Positions 15,239 through 24,505 are shown, counted from the stretch's first letter. The stretch: DNA of 64,000 bases from Candidatus Poribacteria bacterium (GCA_022822785.1 JAJEAL010000085.1:1-64000); one strand, 5' to 3'. Notes: generated by a model not told the origin, from the sequence alone. Translations and numbers: made by a program.

Positions 15239-16573
15239 CTACTGAAAATGACTACCACCTTGCACGGCAGATGGCATTTTATAGATAAAGCGTAGCCCCT
15301 TTGCGAAGCTGCTAATCGCATGTTGTGTGTTGTCAATCCGTAATTGAGAGTCGGTAAGGGTCTTGCGAAAGCCGCCTTGTGCTATATTGGGACGTCTCAA
15401 GGCAGCGGCATCAGATTCCCCGTATTGTAGCATGAGTAACCAACGATATCCCATTTTGGCATGTTCTTGATAGCGCTGCAACCGCTCTTTATCTCCGACC
15501 AGTTGTGCGGCCTGGATGGCGTCTCCCAGTCCCTCCATGTAACTTCCCGTATTGGCGGAAGGTGTTCCATGAAAACTGCCGTAAGTCTCATCATTGGCAT
15601 CCAAATTTTGCTGTGTCAGCAGTTGGTCGGCTAAGAAAAAAACATAGTTGGCGTATTTCATTTCACCAGTCTGTTCATAAAGTGAGGTGAATGCGGAAAT
15701 AGTCCACGGGAGGAACGCATGTGACTTCCATTTTTCTCCATAATAGAACTCTAGGGCCCAATCCATGCTCTGTTTGTAACGGGGATCCCCGAAAACCTGG
15801 TACATGCCTGCTAACGCATACAGTGCTTCACCGGGGTAAATCCTCGATTCCCAACCGGAGTTTTTTTCATATTCGTAGTCGCCGTGATATACATAGGTAC
15901 TTTTATACTGACCGGTGTTATATTTTTCTTGTAGGAACAAGATCATGTTTGCCAATTTCGTCAGGAAGGTATCAAATTCTGTCGTCCCTGTCAGCTGACG
16001 AATTTTAAGCATTGTCAGCATGGGCAGGCTAATTCCGCCGAGTTTCGCTTTCCGGGCAAAAAGGAAGTAAGCTTTATCGGTATTGAGTAACCTTATGGAC
16101 GCCAAAAGATACTGCACACTCTTCCTCGCTGCCTCAAGATAGCGCGGTTCTCCTGTTATCTCATAAACTAATACTAAAGAAAATGAGGTGCCGGCTTGGC
16201 GCAGAAAATTATCATCGGTTTTACTACTGAACTTATCCGTAACGGGATCATACCAATATCGAAATCGTCCATGATGCTCCTGCATAGCGATAATCCAGTC
16301 AGCACCGAGGCGCATTGAATGCTCCAGTGCTTCCGCGGTTACGTGTGCATAGCGTTCCGGTTGTGGTGCCGGAGGGAAAATAGTATGCCAGAACCGCTTT
16401 GTTTCTAAGCGAATAGCCTGACGTTGCTCCGATCCGGAAAGATTTTTCCAATAATTCCACCCCTTAGGGTATTGGCGCGTTAGATAGTAGGCGGCTCCAA
16501 CCCCGGTGACTAGCAAGATTAACAGCACTATAGCAGGCACTCGGAACTTACGGAGCAATCGATTGGTTTTCAT
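15239..16573 (-). CDS. Membrane-anchored alpha/alpha-toroid protein
   Basis: This 444-residue protein has one N-terminal transmembrane helix (VPAIVLLILLVTGVGAAYYL). It has a charged linker and a long helical domain like that of the downstream lipoprotein, including ADWIIAMQEHHGRFRYWYDP and a terminal SQLRIDNTQHAISSFAKGLRF that matches LRIDVAQHQMHAVILARR in the partner. Conserved Q/H/R residues in such positions line the toroid's active cleft in related glycan enzymes, but no exact family can be named. It is the first gene of a two-gene operon. Its upstream sequence is the IS-like remnant at 16580-16722, which must now carry its promoter. Confidence 0.7.
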   Translation of the reverse strand: MKTNRLLRKFRVPAIVLLILLVTGVGAAYYLTRQYPKGWNYWKNLSGSEQRQAIRLETKRFWHTIFPPAPQPERYAHVTAEALEHSMRLGADWIIAMQEHHGRFRYWYDPVTDKFSSKTDDNFLRQAGTSFSLVLVYEITGEPRYLEAARKSVQYLLASIRLLNTDKAYFLFARKAKLGGISLPMLTMLKIRQLTGTTEFDTFLTKLANMILFLQEKYNTGQYKSTYVYHGDYEYEKNSGWESRIYPGEALYALAGMYQVFGDPRYKQSMDWALEFYYGEKWKSHAFLPWTISAFTSLYEQTGEMKYANYVFFLADQLLTQQNLDANDETYGSFHGTPSANTGSYMEGLGDAIQAAQLVGDKERLQRYQEHAKMGYRWLLMLQYGESDAAALRRPNIAQGGFRKTLTDSQLRIDNTQHAISSFAKGLRFIYKMPSAVQGGSHFQ

Positions 16574-16579
16574 CAAAAT

Positions 16580-16722
16580 CTTCGCAGTGGAAACCCCGTT
16601 CTGTAGAGCGGGGAGGAAACTGCGCTCCTTTTCGTTGTAAAATGTCGCTAAAAGCGGAACCTTGCAAGACCCGTGGGGGAGGCAATTATAACAAGCCTCC
16701 TCCTTTAGGGCGGGGTAACTGA
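16580..16722 (+). mobile_element. Second IS200/IS605-like right-end remnant
   Basis: Two hairpins, CCCCG…CGGGG (16595-16614) and a CTCCTCC-TTTA-GGGCGGGG stem ending near 16714, are followed by TAACTGAC. The second has the same TTTAG loop and a similar exit sequence to the element at 12612, but in the opposite orientation. The plus strand from about 16580 reads AVETPFCRAGRKLRS and then a stop, like a worn C-terminal tail of a TnpB protein. No transposase body remains. Edges are approximate. Confidence 0.4.
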
Positions 16723-16882
16723 CTGGTTCTCCCGTTGCGTATTTTCGTTTATTTTATCATGCACCGGGCGAAATTGAAAGTGAAAAACATCTCTGATTCC
16801 TATTCATCTATCCCTCAAGTAGACATGAAGCATCGTATTGAGATTCAATCAGATATAAACGCAATTGAGAGCTCAGGGCGTA

Positions 16883-17539
16883 TTATTTTATAGAGCGTTC
16901 AATAGACCAATGCCGGTCTGAACTTTGGACGACAACAACGTCGGTAAGATTTGTTTGAGCGAGCATCTCTTCGACTTCAAGGAGGGTAAGGGCAGCAAGA
17001 AAGGAATCGTAGAAGAGTTTCTTTTGGTAGGGGGTATCATCAGCAGCGTAAAGATTAACAAGGGCTTGGGCAGCTTCGGGTGTCTCGGGCCGCATTAGGT
17101 CACGGATGAAAATCAGACCGCCGGGGCGGATTACACGACTAATTTCTCGAAAAGCCCCCATCGGATTAGGAATATGGTGGATAATGCTGTTGGAAATTAC
17201 ACCATCAAACGATTGATTGGGATGCGGCAAAGCTTTCGCATCGACATGTTCCAATGCAATCCGATCTGCTAACCCAGCTTCAGCAACGTGCTGTTCTCCG
17301 AGTGCAAGCATGTTGGCTGACAGGTCAATTCCGGTGATTCGGATCTTGGGGCAGCGCTGCGCTAAGAAGATGGGAATTTGAGCGGGACCTGTTCCTAGGT
17401 CGAGAAAATGTCCCTCATTCGCTCCCAATTCAACCACACGGTCTACAAATGCCGCGTTGACGGTCGAGTGATCCATGGCATCATACGCTTCTGCTTCTTC
17501 GCGGGTATCCATGACTTCAGGTTCTAAAATACGTTCCAT
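16883..17539 (-). CDS. Class I SAM-dependent methyltransferase
   Basis: This 218-residue protein carries the Methyltransf_11/25 pattern. Motif I is FLDLGTGPAQIPIFLA (about 45-60), the acidic residue that holds the ribose is in ITGIDLSANML, motif II/III is FDGVISNSIIHHIPNP and the post-motif is SRVIRPGGLIFIRDLMRP. The substrate is unknown; the HHIPNP signature is common in small-molecule and quinone-type methyltransferases. GGGAG lies five bases before the ATG. It is followed on the same strand by nothing close, so it is probably transcribed alone. Confidence 0.88.
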   Translation of the reverse strand: MERILEPEVMDTREEAEAYDAMDHSTVNAAFVDRVVELGANEGHFLDLGTGPAQIPIFLAQRCPKIRITGIDLSANMLALGEQHVAEAGLADRIALEHVDAKALPHPNQSFDGVISNSIIHHIPNPMGAFREISRVIRPGGLIFIRDLMRPETPEAAQALVNLYAADDTPYQKKLFYDSFLAALTLLEVEEMLAQTNLTDVVVVQSSDRHWSIERSIK

Positions 17540-17633
17540 CGACTCTCCCTTTCGGTTATTTTATGGTGCACTCTATTGTCGAATACTCCTCGGAGAAGGG
17601 ACAATAATCTAAGTTTTGGCGCAGTGAACTGGA

Positions 17634-18425
17634 TTATCGTAACAGACCGCTCTCCTTAATGAGACGGGTGACCATTGTCACGTTATCATGAATCTGATTG
17701 GAATGGTCTTTTGTATACATCCCAACCGCGATCGCATCAATTGGCTTGATACGTTCGAGTGCGGACCGAAATGCGGGAAGTGGTTCACTTCTGCCTGCAG
17801 CGAGAACTTTAATTGAGATTACCGGCAGAGGCACAGCTTGAATCGTTGCAATCGCTGCGTTTCGATCGGCGTCGAGATACATCTCACGGTGGCGGGTGTG
17901 ATTGTAAAGCGCACAAACGTAAAAATCAACATCATATCCTTCGTGATAGCACTGTTTCAGAATGCGGGGATCATGCGTTCCTAAACCGGGGGAGAATCCC
18001 AAATCTCGGATGAGTTTCAACGCATCATGCAATGTATCCAACTTTCCTGCATCATAAAGCTGATCCGTTGTTCCTCCATGATGGTAGATGGCTATTGGCT
18101 GGTAATGGGCAATCAATCGAATATGTGCTGCCAGATCTGCATATTCACTTCCTTTCGCTGTCTGTGCAATCCACTGTATTTTTCCACCAGTGTTTCGGTA
18201 CTCATTCAGGACCCGCATAATGTGGCGATCTGCCCGCGCCAGCACGGCGTTAATTCCGCACCGTTCCGCTTCGCGCAGGTCTGCCATAATCTGATCGGCA
18301 GTGTAGTAATCCTCCATCTCCTTCGACTTTGCAGAGGAATGATGGGAAATACCGCTATATGGGTTCCCACCAATAATCAGGCGGCTCACCCGGTGAGATC
18401 CAATGGCAATCGTTGGTAATTTCAT
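17634..18425 (-). CDS. TIM-barrel protein distantly like aldo/keto reductases
   Basis: I cannot assign this 263-residue protein to a named family. The opening VSRLIIGGNPYSG and the closing AIAVGMYTKDHSNQIHDNV echo the start and end of aldo/keto reductase-like barrels. The catalytic D-Y-K-H set is not clearly present, however: the expected WDTA-x-x-Y stretch is replaced by a region with INAVLARADRHIM. IAIYHHGGTTDQL and GFSPGLGTHDP supply conserved-looking histidines. It may be an oxidoreductase relative with a changed active site. Confidence 0.55.
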   Translation of the reverse strand: MKLPTIAIGSHRVSRLIIGGNPYSGISHHSSAKSKEMEDYYTADQIMADLREAERCGINAVLARADRHIMRVLNEYRNTGGKIQWIAQTAKGSEYADLAAHIRLIAHYQPIAIYHHGGTTDQLYDAGKLDTLHDALKLIRDLGFSPGLGTHDPRILKQCYHEGYDVDFYVCALYNHTRHREMYLDADRNAAIATIQAVPLPVISIKVLAAGRSEPLPAFRSALERIKPIDAIAVGMYTKDHSNQIHDNVTMVTRLIKESGLLR

Positions 18426-18630
18426 GGCACACTCACACCTTTACTTTTAGGTTATCAAGTGTAAGCGTCAGTGCAGATTGTGTGCCATGCCAAAAACTAG
18501 GTTTTTACCATATAGAACATCGCTGTTGCACAGAATTGGGCAAACTTACCGCCCCGGTTATTGACAATTTGGTGCGAGTTTATTTACGAACTTGCTAATA
18601 TGCCAACGGATTGTTTCTAGTACATTATAT

Positions 18631-19365
18631 TTAGTATTTTACACGTAGGAGCGACAGACCATGTGGCGGTACGGAAGTCCCAGCGGTCGACCTCTCTCGC
18701 GCATCAAGAATTTCGTTTAACTGATCGACCCCATCGTGTTTGTCGTGCAGTTTCAAGACAGTGCCAACAATCGCGCGAACCATCCCCCGCAAAAAGGCAT
18801 CCGCTTCAATCTCAAAATAGACCAAATCTCCCTCCCGCCAACATCGGCAGTTACAAAGGTCACAGATTGGGTTGATTCGCCCACTACCGGAGCGTTGAAA
18901 AGAAGAGAAATCCCGCACCCCAACCAGTGATTGGCAGGCTGTGTTTGCGCCTTGAACGTCAATTGGCTCAGGAAAAAAGTAAGTATTGTTCCGTAGCAGC
19001 GCGGAAGGGTATGCACGATTGAGGATCGTGTATCGATAGGTCCGACTCACCGCGCTGAACCGGGCGTGGAAATCTGGTGAAACCTCTTCCACGTTAATAA
19101 TAACAATATCTCGCGGCAGGGTAGCATTAAGTGCCTTCTGAAAGGCGAGTGGTGGCATCTGCGAACGCGTGTGGAAATTGGCAACCTGACCGGCGGCATG
19201 CACCCCTGTGTCCGTCCTCCCTGCCCCAATAATTTGCATTTCTGCTTTGATAATCTTTGTGAGCGCGTTCTGGAGGGTCGCCTGAATTGTTTTCACATTG
19301 GGTTGGATTTGCCAACCGTGATAGTTTGTGCCGTCGTATTCGATTGTGACTTTGATATTTCGCAT
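18631..19365 (-). CDS. truA: tRNA pseudouridine(38-40) synthase TruA
   Basis: TruA converts uridines 38-40 of the anticodon arm to pseudouridine. The 244-residue protein has IEYDGTNYHGWQIQP at the start and the catalytic GRTDTGVHA (49-57, with D52 as nucleophile). It also has the YRYTILNR strand and the C-terminal FLRGMVRAIVGT motif. Length is normal for the family. The ATG has no good Shine-Dalgarno sequence. It is divergent from the dioxygenase gene at 19459, and a possible promoter for that gene lies between them. Confidence 0.97.
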   Translation of the reverse strand: MRNIKVTIEYDGTNYHGWQIQPNVKTIQATLQNALTKIIKAEMQIIGAGRTDTGVHAAGQVANFHTRSQMPPLAFQKALNATLPRDIVIINVEEVSPDFHARFSAVSRTYRYTILNRAYPSALLRNNTYFFPEPIDVQGANTACQSLVGVRDFSSFQRSGSGRINPICDLCNCRCWREGDLVYFEIEADAFLRGMVRAIVGTVLKLHDKHDGVDQLNEILDARERSTAGTSVPPHGLSLLRVKY

Positions 19366-19392
19366 TGTGATTTACAGCGTCACGTTTTCCAC

Positions 19393-19421
19393 TTGATTCT
19401 TTTTTTTTTGAATGCTAAACT
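19393..19421 (+). promoter_or_regulatory. Candidate promoter for the dioxygenase operon
   Basis: TTGATT (19393-19398) and TAAACT (19416-19421) are separated by exactly 17 bases containing a T-run, each matching four of six consensus bases. They lie about 38 bases before the ATG at 19459, in the divergent gap with truA. Confidence 0.4.
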
Positions 19422-19458
19422 ATCGTGAAATTGGTTTCTACATTCACAGAGGGAAAAT

Positions 19459-20199
19459 ATGCGGATTAGTGACGCCCAAAAAGCGCAGTTTGCAGAGAAG
19501 GGATTTTTCATCCTTGAGGATATCTTCAGCGAGATGGAGATCGACAATCTCACTGTTGAAATTGAAAAGTACGTTGACGAAGCGAACCAACAGCTTAAGG
19601 TGGCTGGCGGAAAAGGGATAAGCCGTCCGGACGAGATTGTGTTTACCGCTTTCATTGCAGAAAAGAACGAGAAAATTCAATCTTTTGTCAAACAGGATAA
19701 ATTCGTCCGACTGACAACGGATCTCATCGGTCCAGATGTGCGCCTCTATTGGAATCAGGCGGTCTTTAAATATCCTGAAACCCCCCAAGAATTTCCGTGG
19801 CACCAAGACAACGGGTATACCCCTCTTGATCCGGAACAGTATTACACCTGTTGGCTAGCACTTAGTGATTCAACAGTGGAAAACGGTTGTATCTGGGTGT
19901 TGCCCGAAAGTCATAAATTTGGCACACAACCACATAAGCGAACAATGTTAGGGCAGGTCGGATATTCGGGCGACAATCCGGGGGTGTCCGTGCCGCTGAA
20001 AAAGGGAAGTATGGCAGTTTTTTCATCGTTGCTTTTTCATCGGAGTGGTCCGAATCTGACGGAGGGTGTCCGTAAGGCGTATATTATTCAGTATATACCG
20101 GCTCACGCGAGAAACGCAAGAAATAACGACCCCTTTACGGATCGACTCTGGGTTGCAAAAGACGGTAAACGGTATGATGGCGAACCGTTAGATGGGTAA
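19459..20199 (+). CDS. Phytanoyl-CoA dioxygenase (PhyH) family protein
   Basis: This 246-residue Fe(II)/2-oxoglutarate-dependent oxygenase has the double-stranded beta-helix ligands in place. H115 and D117 are in PWHQDNGY, the distal H194 is in LLFHRSGPN, and R205 in RKAYIIQY would bind 2-oxoglutarate. PhyH proteins hydroxylate lipids, amino acids or small metabolites; the substrate is unknown. GAGGG stands a few bases ahead of the ATG. It is followed at short spacing by an acetyltransferase and an aldo/keto reductase on the same strand, forming a probable operon with the DUF3500 gene. Confidence 0.92.
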   Translation: MRISDAQKAQFAEKGFFILEDIFSEMEIDNLTVEIEKYVDEANQQLKVAGGKGISRPDEIVFTAFIAEKNEKIQSFVKQDKFVRLTTDLIGPDVRLYWNQAVFKYPETPQEFPWHQDNGYTPLDPEQYYTCWLALSDSTVENGCIWVLPESHKFGTQPHKRTMLGQVGYSGDNPGVSVPLKKGSMAVFSSLLFHRSGPNLTEGVRKAYIIQYIPAHARNARNNDPFTDRLWVAKDGKRYDGEPLDG

Positions 20200-20237
20200 G
20201 ATTGGCAAGCAGTTTCCGGTGGTTCGGACAGGAGACT

Positions 20238-20675
20238 ATGGAAACTAGCATGGATGATATGACACTCGAATACTCAACCAATGCTGTCAACTGGGCAGAA
20301 TTGGCTGAGGTGTACCGTCTAGCACCGTTGGGCACGTATGATCCAGCGCAGTTAAAACGGGCTTACGAACGGAGCGAGGTTTGCTGCTTTGCATATCGTG
20401 GCACCCAGTTAGTTGCCGCCGGGCGTGCACTGTCCGATGGGGAATATTTCGCATTCATTTGTGATATTGTTGTGCTACCGGAATTTCAACGACAGGGGAT
20501 CGGGACACGCATCATGAATGCGATGTCTGAGAAATTAGCTGCTGAAAAGACTCTCCTCGCCTGTGTGATTGGGCAGGAGGGTTTCTATAGAAACCTGGGG
20601 TTCTTGAGACATAAATCTGTAATGGCACTGTATCCTAATGCCGAATGGTATAAGGAGAACGGGCTTTTGGAGTGA
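20238..20675 (+). CDS. GNAT family N-acetyltransferase
   Basis: This 145-residue protein has the acetyl-CoA-binding core IVVLPEFQRQGIGTRIM (the Q/R-x-x-G-x-G/A loop) and the later EGFYRNLGFLRHKSVMAL strand-helix seen in small GNATs. The acceptor is unknown. The open frame extends to 20202, but GGAG near 20230 and the missing homology upstream favour the ATG at 20238 or 20250. The last codons overlap an in-frame GTG of the next gene, whose probable start is 20687. Confidence 0.85.
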   Translation: METSMDDMTLEYSTNAVNWAELAEVYRLAPLGTYDPAQLKRAYERSEVCCFAYRGTQLVAAGRALSDGEYFAFICDIVVLPEFQRQGIGTRIMNAMSEKLAAEKTLLACVIGQEGFYRNLGFLRHKSVMALYPNAEWYKENGLLE

Positions 20676-20686
20676 AGGAGGATAAC

Positions 20687-21457
20687 GTGGAACGACTTGA
20701 ATACGGAAATACAGGACTCGAAATTTCACGCCTCTGCTTTGGGGCAGGGCATCTGAATAATATCTGTGCGAATTACGCGGAAGGTGGCGACCTGCTGCGT
20801 GAAGCATTTAATCAGGGAATTACCTTTTGGGATACAGCTGAAGGGTATGGAAGCCAGCCACATTTGGGTGCAGCGTTGAAGGGTATTGAACGCGGCCAAG
20901 TCGTTATCCAAACCAAAACTGGAGCCAAGGATTATGATGGTGCCCAGGAAAGCATTCAACGTTCGCTCCGAGAGATGGGAACCGATTATCTTGATGTGCT
21001 TTTGCTGCACGGAATCTCTTCACCTGAAGATTTGGAGTCGCGCGAGGGCGCTCTGTCAGCGTTTCTGGATGCCAAAAGCAAGGGACTTGTCCGTGCCATC
21101 GGCTGCTCAACACATCTCCACACTGGACCGGTCATGGATGCGGTTATCGATCACCCGGAGATTCAGGTCATTTTGGCGACAGCGAACAAAGAAGGGAGAA
21201 TGTTGGAAGGCGGTCCATTGGATCAGCATCTGGAGTATCTCCGGCGGGCTTATGACCTCGGCAAAGGATTGAGTATTATGAAGGTTATTGCAGCGGGGCG
21301 GATTGCTGAATCGGAGTTTGAGGATTGGATTCGTTGGGGATTTGAGTTGGAGATTGCACACGGTATCAATCTCGGGATGTCCAACCGCTCAGAGATTGAT
21401 TTCGATGTGCGAATTGCACGTGAACATGCGAGGCGACGGCTCCGCAAGGTTGCGTGA
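20687..21457 (+). CDS. Aldo/keto reductase
   Basis: This 256-residue NADPH-type oxidoreductase barrel has LEYGNTGLEISRLCFGAGH at the start. The catalytic D and Y are in WDTAEGYG, the lysine in IQTKTG and the histidine in VLLLHGI; GCSTH follows. The C-terminal part lacks the usual NADP-pyrophosphate-binding end and is shorter than typical 300-residue members. GTG at 20687 is chosen because AGGAGG lies five bases before it, although the frame is open from a GTG at 20672 inside the previous gene. It is part of the 19459-22531 run. Confidence 0.88.
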   Translation: MERLEYGNTGLEISRLCFGAGHLNNICANYAEGGDLLREAFNQGITFWDTAEGYGSQPHLGAALKGIERGQVVIQTKTGAKDYDGAQESIQRSLREMGTDYLDVLLLHGISSPEDLESREGALSAFLDAKSKGLVRAIGCSTHLHTGPVMDAVIDHPEIQVILATANKEGRMLEGGPLDQHLEYLRRAYDLGKGLSIMKVIAAGRIAESEFEDWIRWGFELEIAHGINLGMSNRSEIDFDVRIAREHARRRLRKVA

Positions 21458-21502
21458 GAAACGATAAAGGCTTTTGATTCTTCAAACCGAGGAGGTGTAA
21501 AT

Positions 21503-22531
21503 ATGACAGCACATACACATGACGCTTCACCGACATCGACAGTGGTTCCTGCTTCCGAGACGGCTGAGCGGATGGCGATTGCTTGTGCGAATTTTCTAGA
21601 AGCTTTGACACCCGATTTGCGGCGGAAGGCAGAATTTGCGTTTGAAGATGCTGAACGTCAGCGGTGGCACTACATACCGCGTGAGATGTTCAATCGCAAA
21701 GGGGTATATATCCAAGAGATGAATCAAAAACAACGGGAGGCGGCTTTTAATCTGCTCTCTACGGGGTTAAGTCCAACAGGCTATCAAAAGGCAACGGCGA
21801 TTATTGATTTGGAAGCCACACTCGGCGAGCAGGAACGGATGGAAGGGGTAGCGCGGCTCGCACGAGATCCCGAACTTTATGCCTTCAGTTTTTTTGGGGA
21901 TCCGACGAATCACAGTCTTTGGGGCTGGCGAGCGGAGGGGCATCATGTCTCCCTGCATTTTACCGTTGTGAACCGGGCGTTGATTACACCGAATCCGTTC
22001 TTTTTTGGCTCTAATCCGGCAGAGGTTCGACATGGGCCCGACAAAGGATTACGGATTTTGTCTGCGGAAGAAGATCTTGCCAGACAGCTGTTGGAATCTC
22101 TCAATTCGGATCAGAAAAGTAAAACGGTTATCAACGAAACAGCACCTGACGACATTCTGACGCGAGATGTTCCAAAAGTCGAGATTGACGCTGCTGAGGG
22201 GCTAGCTGTTGAATCAATGACAACCATACAACGTGAGGTGCTCGTGCAGCTCATTGACACCTACATCAATCGGCTTCCGGATCAACTAGCGAAAATTGAG
22301 GAGCAGAAGCTGCGCGATGCAGGCATAAATGATATCCACTTCGCTTGGGCAGGACCGGCGAATCGTGGACAGCCGCACTATTATCGTCTTCACGGTTCCT
22401 TCTTCTTTGTGGAATATGACAATACGCAAAATAATGCGAACCATATCCACACCGTTTGGCGACATATCGAAGATGATTTCGGTATAGATTTACTCCGTTC
22501 CCACTATCAAAACGGCCACCATCACGCCTAA
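21503..22531 (+). CDS. DUF3500 family protein
   Basis: This 342-residue protein matches the DUF3500 pattern: a helical N-terminal part (FNRKGVYIQEMNQKQREAAF), LLSTGLSPTGYQKA, and the conserved core SLWGWRAEGHHVSLHFTVV. It ends with FAWAGPANRGQPHYYRLHG and NHIHTVWRHIEDDFG. The many conserved H, W and E suggest a metal or small-molecule site, but the family's activity is not known to me. No signal peptide is visible, so it is probably cytosolic. AGGAGG lies eight bases before the ATG. It is the last gene of the run starting at 19459 and ends at a shared terminator. Confidence 0.85.
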   Translation: MTAHTHDASPTSTVVPASETAERMAIACANFLEALTPDLRRKAEFAFEDAERQRWHYIPREMFNRKGVYIQEMNQKQREAAFNLLSTGLSPTGYQKATAIIDLEATLGEQERMEGVARLARDPELYAFSFFGDPTNHSLWGWRAEGHHVSLHFTVVNRALITPNPFFFGSNPAEVRHGPDKGLRILSAEEDLARQLLESLNSDQKSKTVINETAPDDILTRDVPKVEIDAAEGLAVESMTTIQREVLVQLIDTYINRLPDQLAKIEEQKLRDAGINDIHFAWAGPANRGQPHYYRLHGSFFFVEYDNTQNNANHIHTVWRHIEDDFGIDLLRSHYQNGHHHA

Positions 22532-22547
22532 AATGAGGTCAGACACT

Positions 22548-22588
22548 GTAAAACCGTGCGGAGGCACAGATTCTTCGCACGGTTTTAC
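22548..22588. terminator. Shared convergent terminator
   Basis: Two perfect 13-base arms (22548-22560 and 22576-22588) surround a 15-base loop, with A4 and T4 inside the arms. It follows the DUF3500 gene on one side, and its right arm contains the stop codon of the convergent methyltransferase gene on the other. Confidence 0.75.
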
Positions 22589-23448
22589 GGTTCGAGTCGG
22601 TTCGCCCGAAACCATTCATATATCAACACGCTTCCCGCCACCGCAACGTTGAGCGATTCTACCTTCCCCGTCATTGGCAGCCGGGCCCACTCTTCGGTTT
22701 GTGCACGCACTGCATCCGATATGCCTCGCACATCGTGCCCCAAAACTATGGCGACCCGTCCTTTCCAATTTTCTTGATTCCAGAGTTTCCCGAGATGCGG
22801 ATCCGCTCCCATCGTTCTGAACCCTTTTTCACGCAACCATCCGAAAAGCCTTGGGATGTCCGCCGTTTGGACAAGGGGGATACTGAACAGGGAGCCGTGA
22901 CTGCCTCTAACAGATTTCGGGTGAAAAATATCCACGCAGGGTGGGATGAGGAAAACGGCTGCAGCCCCAACAGCATCTGCGGTACGGAGAATCATCCCAA
23001 GATTGCTTGGCGTTTGTGTTCCATCCAGAACCAGAATCAGTTCGTCATCGGCCAGGGAGATGTCCTGAAACGACACCTCGAATAGGGCGAAAGTTGCGAC
23101 AATGTGCGTCTGTATGACATTGGGCGGTGCCTTATGGGGTGAAGCATATACATTGCCGGCGGCAGCTGATAGTGTATGTAACACTTGCGTTGACACTGCG
23201 ACGAGTGCTGCACCTGCGTTTCGCAATCGGTTGAGCAGCTGCTGAACAGCTTTTTCACGGCATTGTTCCTCACAATAGAAAACTTCGACCGGTTGTATAC
23301 CTGCATCAAGGGCTAGATGCAAGATTTCAAAGCCTTCGACGAGAAAACGTCTCTGCCGCTGTCGGTATTTACGTGCCTGAAGTTTGCGGGCGGCGGCGAC
23401 TCGCTGGTTATTGACACTGGTAATAGTAGAGTGCTGCTGGGTAAACAT
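22585..23448 (-). CDS. SpoU/TrmH-family RNA methyltransferase
   Basis: This 287-residue SPOUT 2'-O-methyltransferase has an N-terminal L30e-like substrate-binding part (NQRVAAARKLQARKYRQRQ) and the knot domain: TPSNLGMILRTADAVGA (motif 1), VLGHDVRGIS (motif 2) and ESLNVAVAGSVLIYE (motif 3). Motif 2 normally reads LGNE or LGSE; here it is G-H-D. It modifies rRNA or tRNA ribose, and the exact site cannot be told (RlmB- or TsnR-like). Its stop codon lies in the shared terminator. The Shine-Dalgarno sequence is weak. Confidence 0.9.
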   Translation of the reverse strand: MFTQQHSTITSVNNQRVAAARKLQARKYRQRQRRFLVEGFEILHLALDAGIQPVEVFYCEEQCREKAVQQLLNRLRNAGAALVAVSTQVLHTLSAAAGNVYASPHKAPPNVIQTHIVATFALFEVSFQDISLADDELILVLDGTQTPSNLGMILRTADAVGAAAVFLIPPCVDIFHPKSVRGSHGSLFSIPLVQTADIPRLFGWLREKGFRTMGADPHLGKLWNQENWKGRVAIVLGHDVRGISDAVRAQTEEWARLPMTGKVESLNVAVAGSVLIYEWFRANRLEP

Positions 23449-23647
23449 AGGATTGTGCTTCTGTTAAGCAACTATTTTCCTGCAGGTTATAGAAGCGTAG
23501 TGTAGGGTTTCACCGCGTCTATTTGTAAGCAGGTGTCGTTGAAAAGCGTAGTTCCGATTGTCGCTGATGGGATTGCTTTTTACCGTTCAGCCTAACTCTG
23601 CGCCGGCAGCGTTTGACGTACGTCCTGTCAAATGTCAATACGGCTAG

Positions 23648-24505
23648 CTAAATACTCGCGAGAACCACACGCTCAATACCGGCATAATCCTGGATGACTT
23701 CACAACGTTGATAGGCTGGTTCGGATTTAATCAGGTCTTGAACAGCGTAGCTTTGGTTGTGACCAATTTCCAAGATGAGTTTTCCTTCCGTATTCAAGTA
23801 CTGGGGTGCATCGGTTACGAGACGCCGAATGATATCAAGTCCATCAACCCCAGCAAAAAGTGCAACCTCCGGTTCGTGCTTCCGAACATCCGGCGGGAGG
23901 GTCGAGGCCTCGTCAACACTCACATAAGGTGGATTGGACGCAATCCAATCAAAATGGGTGTCGGATAGTTGCTGCAACGGTTCAAACAGATCGCCCTGAA
24001 GGAGTGTGAGTCGATCCGCGCAGTTATGGTTGAGCGCATTCCGCTCGGCTACTTCTAGGGCCTCTATTGAGAAATCTGTGGCGATTAGCTCCCAATCGGG
24101 TCGGTGATGAGCAGAGCTGATTGCGATGGCACCACAGCCTGTTCCGATGTCGACGAACCGACACGGTTCCTTCTGAAGTTCTAGCACTGTCTCAACTAGG
24201 ATTTCCGTCTCTGGTCGGGGAATTAGTACACGCGGATCTACATAGAAGTCGAGTGCCATAAACTCTTTGTGGTTTGTGAGGTAACTCACAGGGGTATGGT
24301 CAATCCGCTTTTTAATCAACTCCCGAAATTTTGAGAGTGCCTCTTGGAAAACGGGCATCTCAAAGGAGAGATAGAGTTGCAAGCGACTCTTTTGCAGGAG
24401 GTGTCCGAGCAACAGTTCCGCATCTAACCGCGGGGTGGGGACTTCATGACGTTCAAAGTATTCCGTCGTCCATTCGATAAGGTCAATAACGCGCCAGGTT
24501 TTCAC
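23648..24505 (-). CDS. prmC: Release factor glutamine methyltransferase PrmC (HemK)
   Basis: PrmC methylates the glutamine of the GGQ motif in release factors. The 285-residue protein has the helical N-terminal domain, then RVLIPRPETEILVE, the SAM loop VDIGTGCGAIAI (118-129) and the catalytic NPPYV (191-195). The start is GTG, overlapping the prfA stop codon as GTGA. Translation is therefore coupled to that of its substrate, a common arrangement in bacteria. Confidence 0.97.
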   Translation of the reverse strand: MKTWRVIDLIEWTTEYFERHEVPTPRLDAELLLGHLLQKSRLQLYLSFEMPVFQEALSKFRELIKKRIDHTPVSYLTNHKEFMALDFYVDPRVLIPRPETEILVETVLELQKEPCRFVDIGTGCGAIAISSAHHRPDWELIATDFSIEALEVAERNALNHNCADRLTLLQGDLFEPLQQLSDTHFDWIASNPPYVSVDEASTLPPDVRKHEPEVALFAGVDGLDIIRRLVTDAPQYLNTEGKLILEIGHNQSYAVQDLIKSEPAYQRCEVIQDYAGIERVVLASI

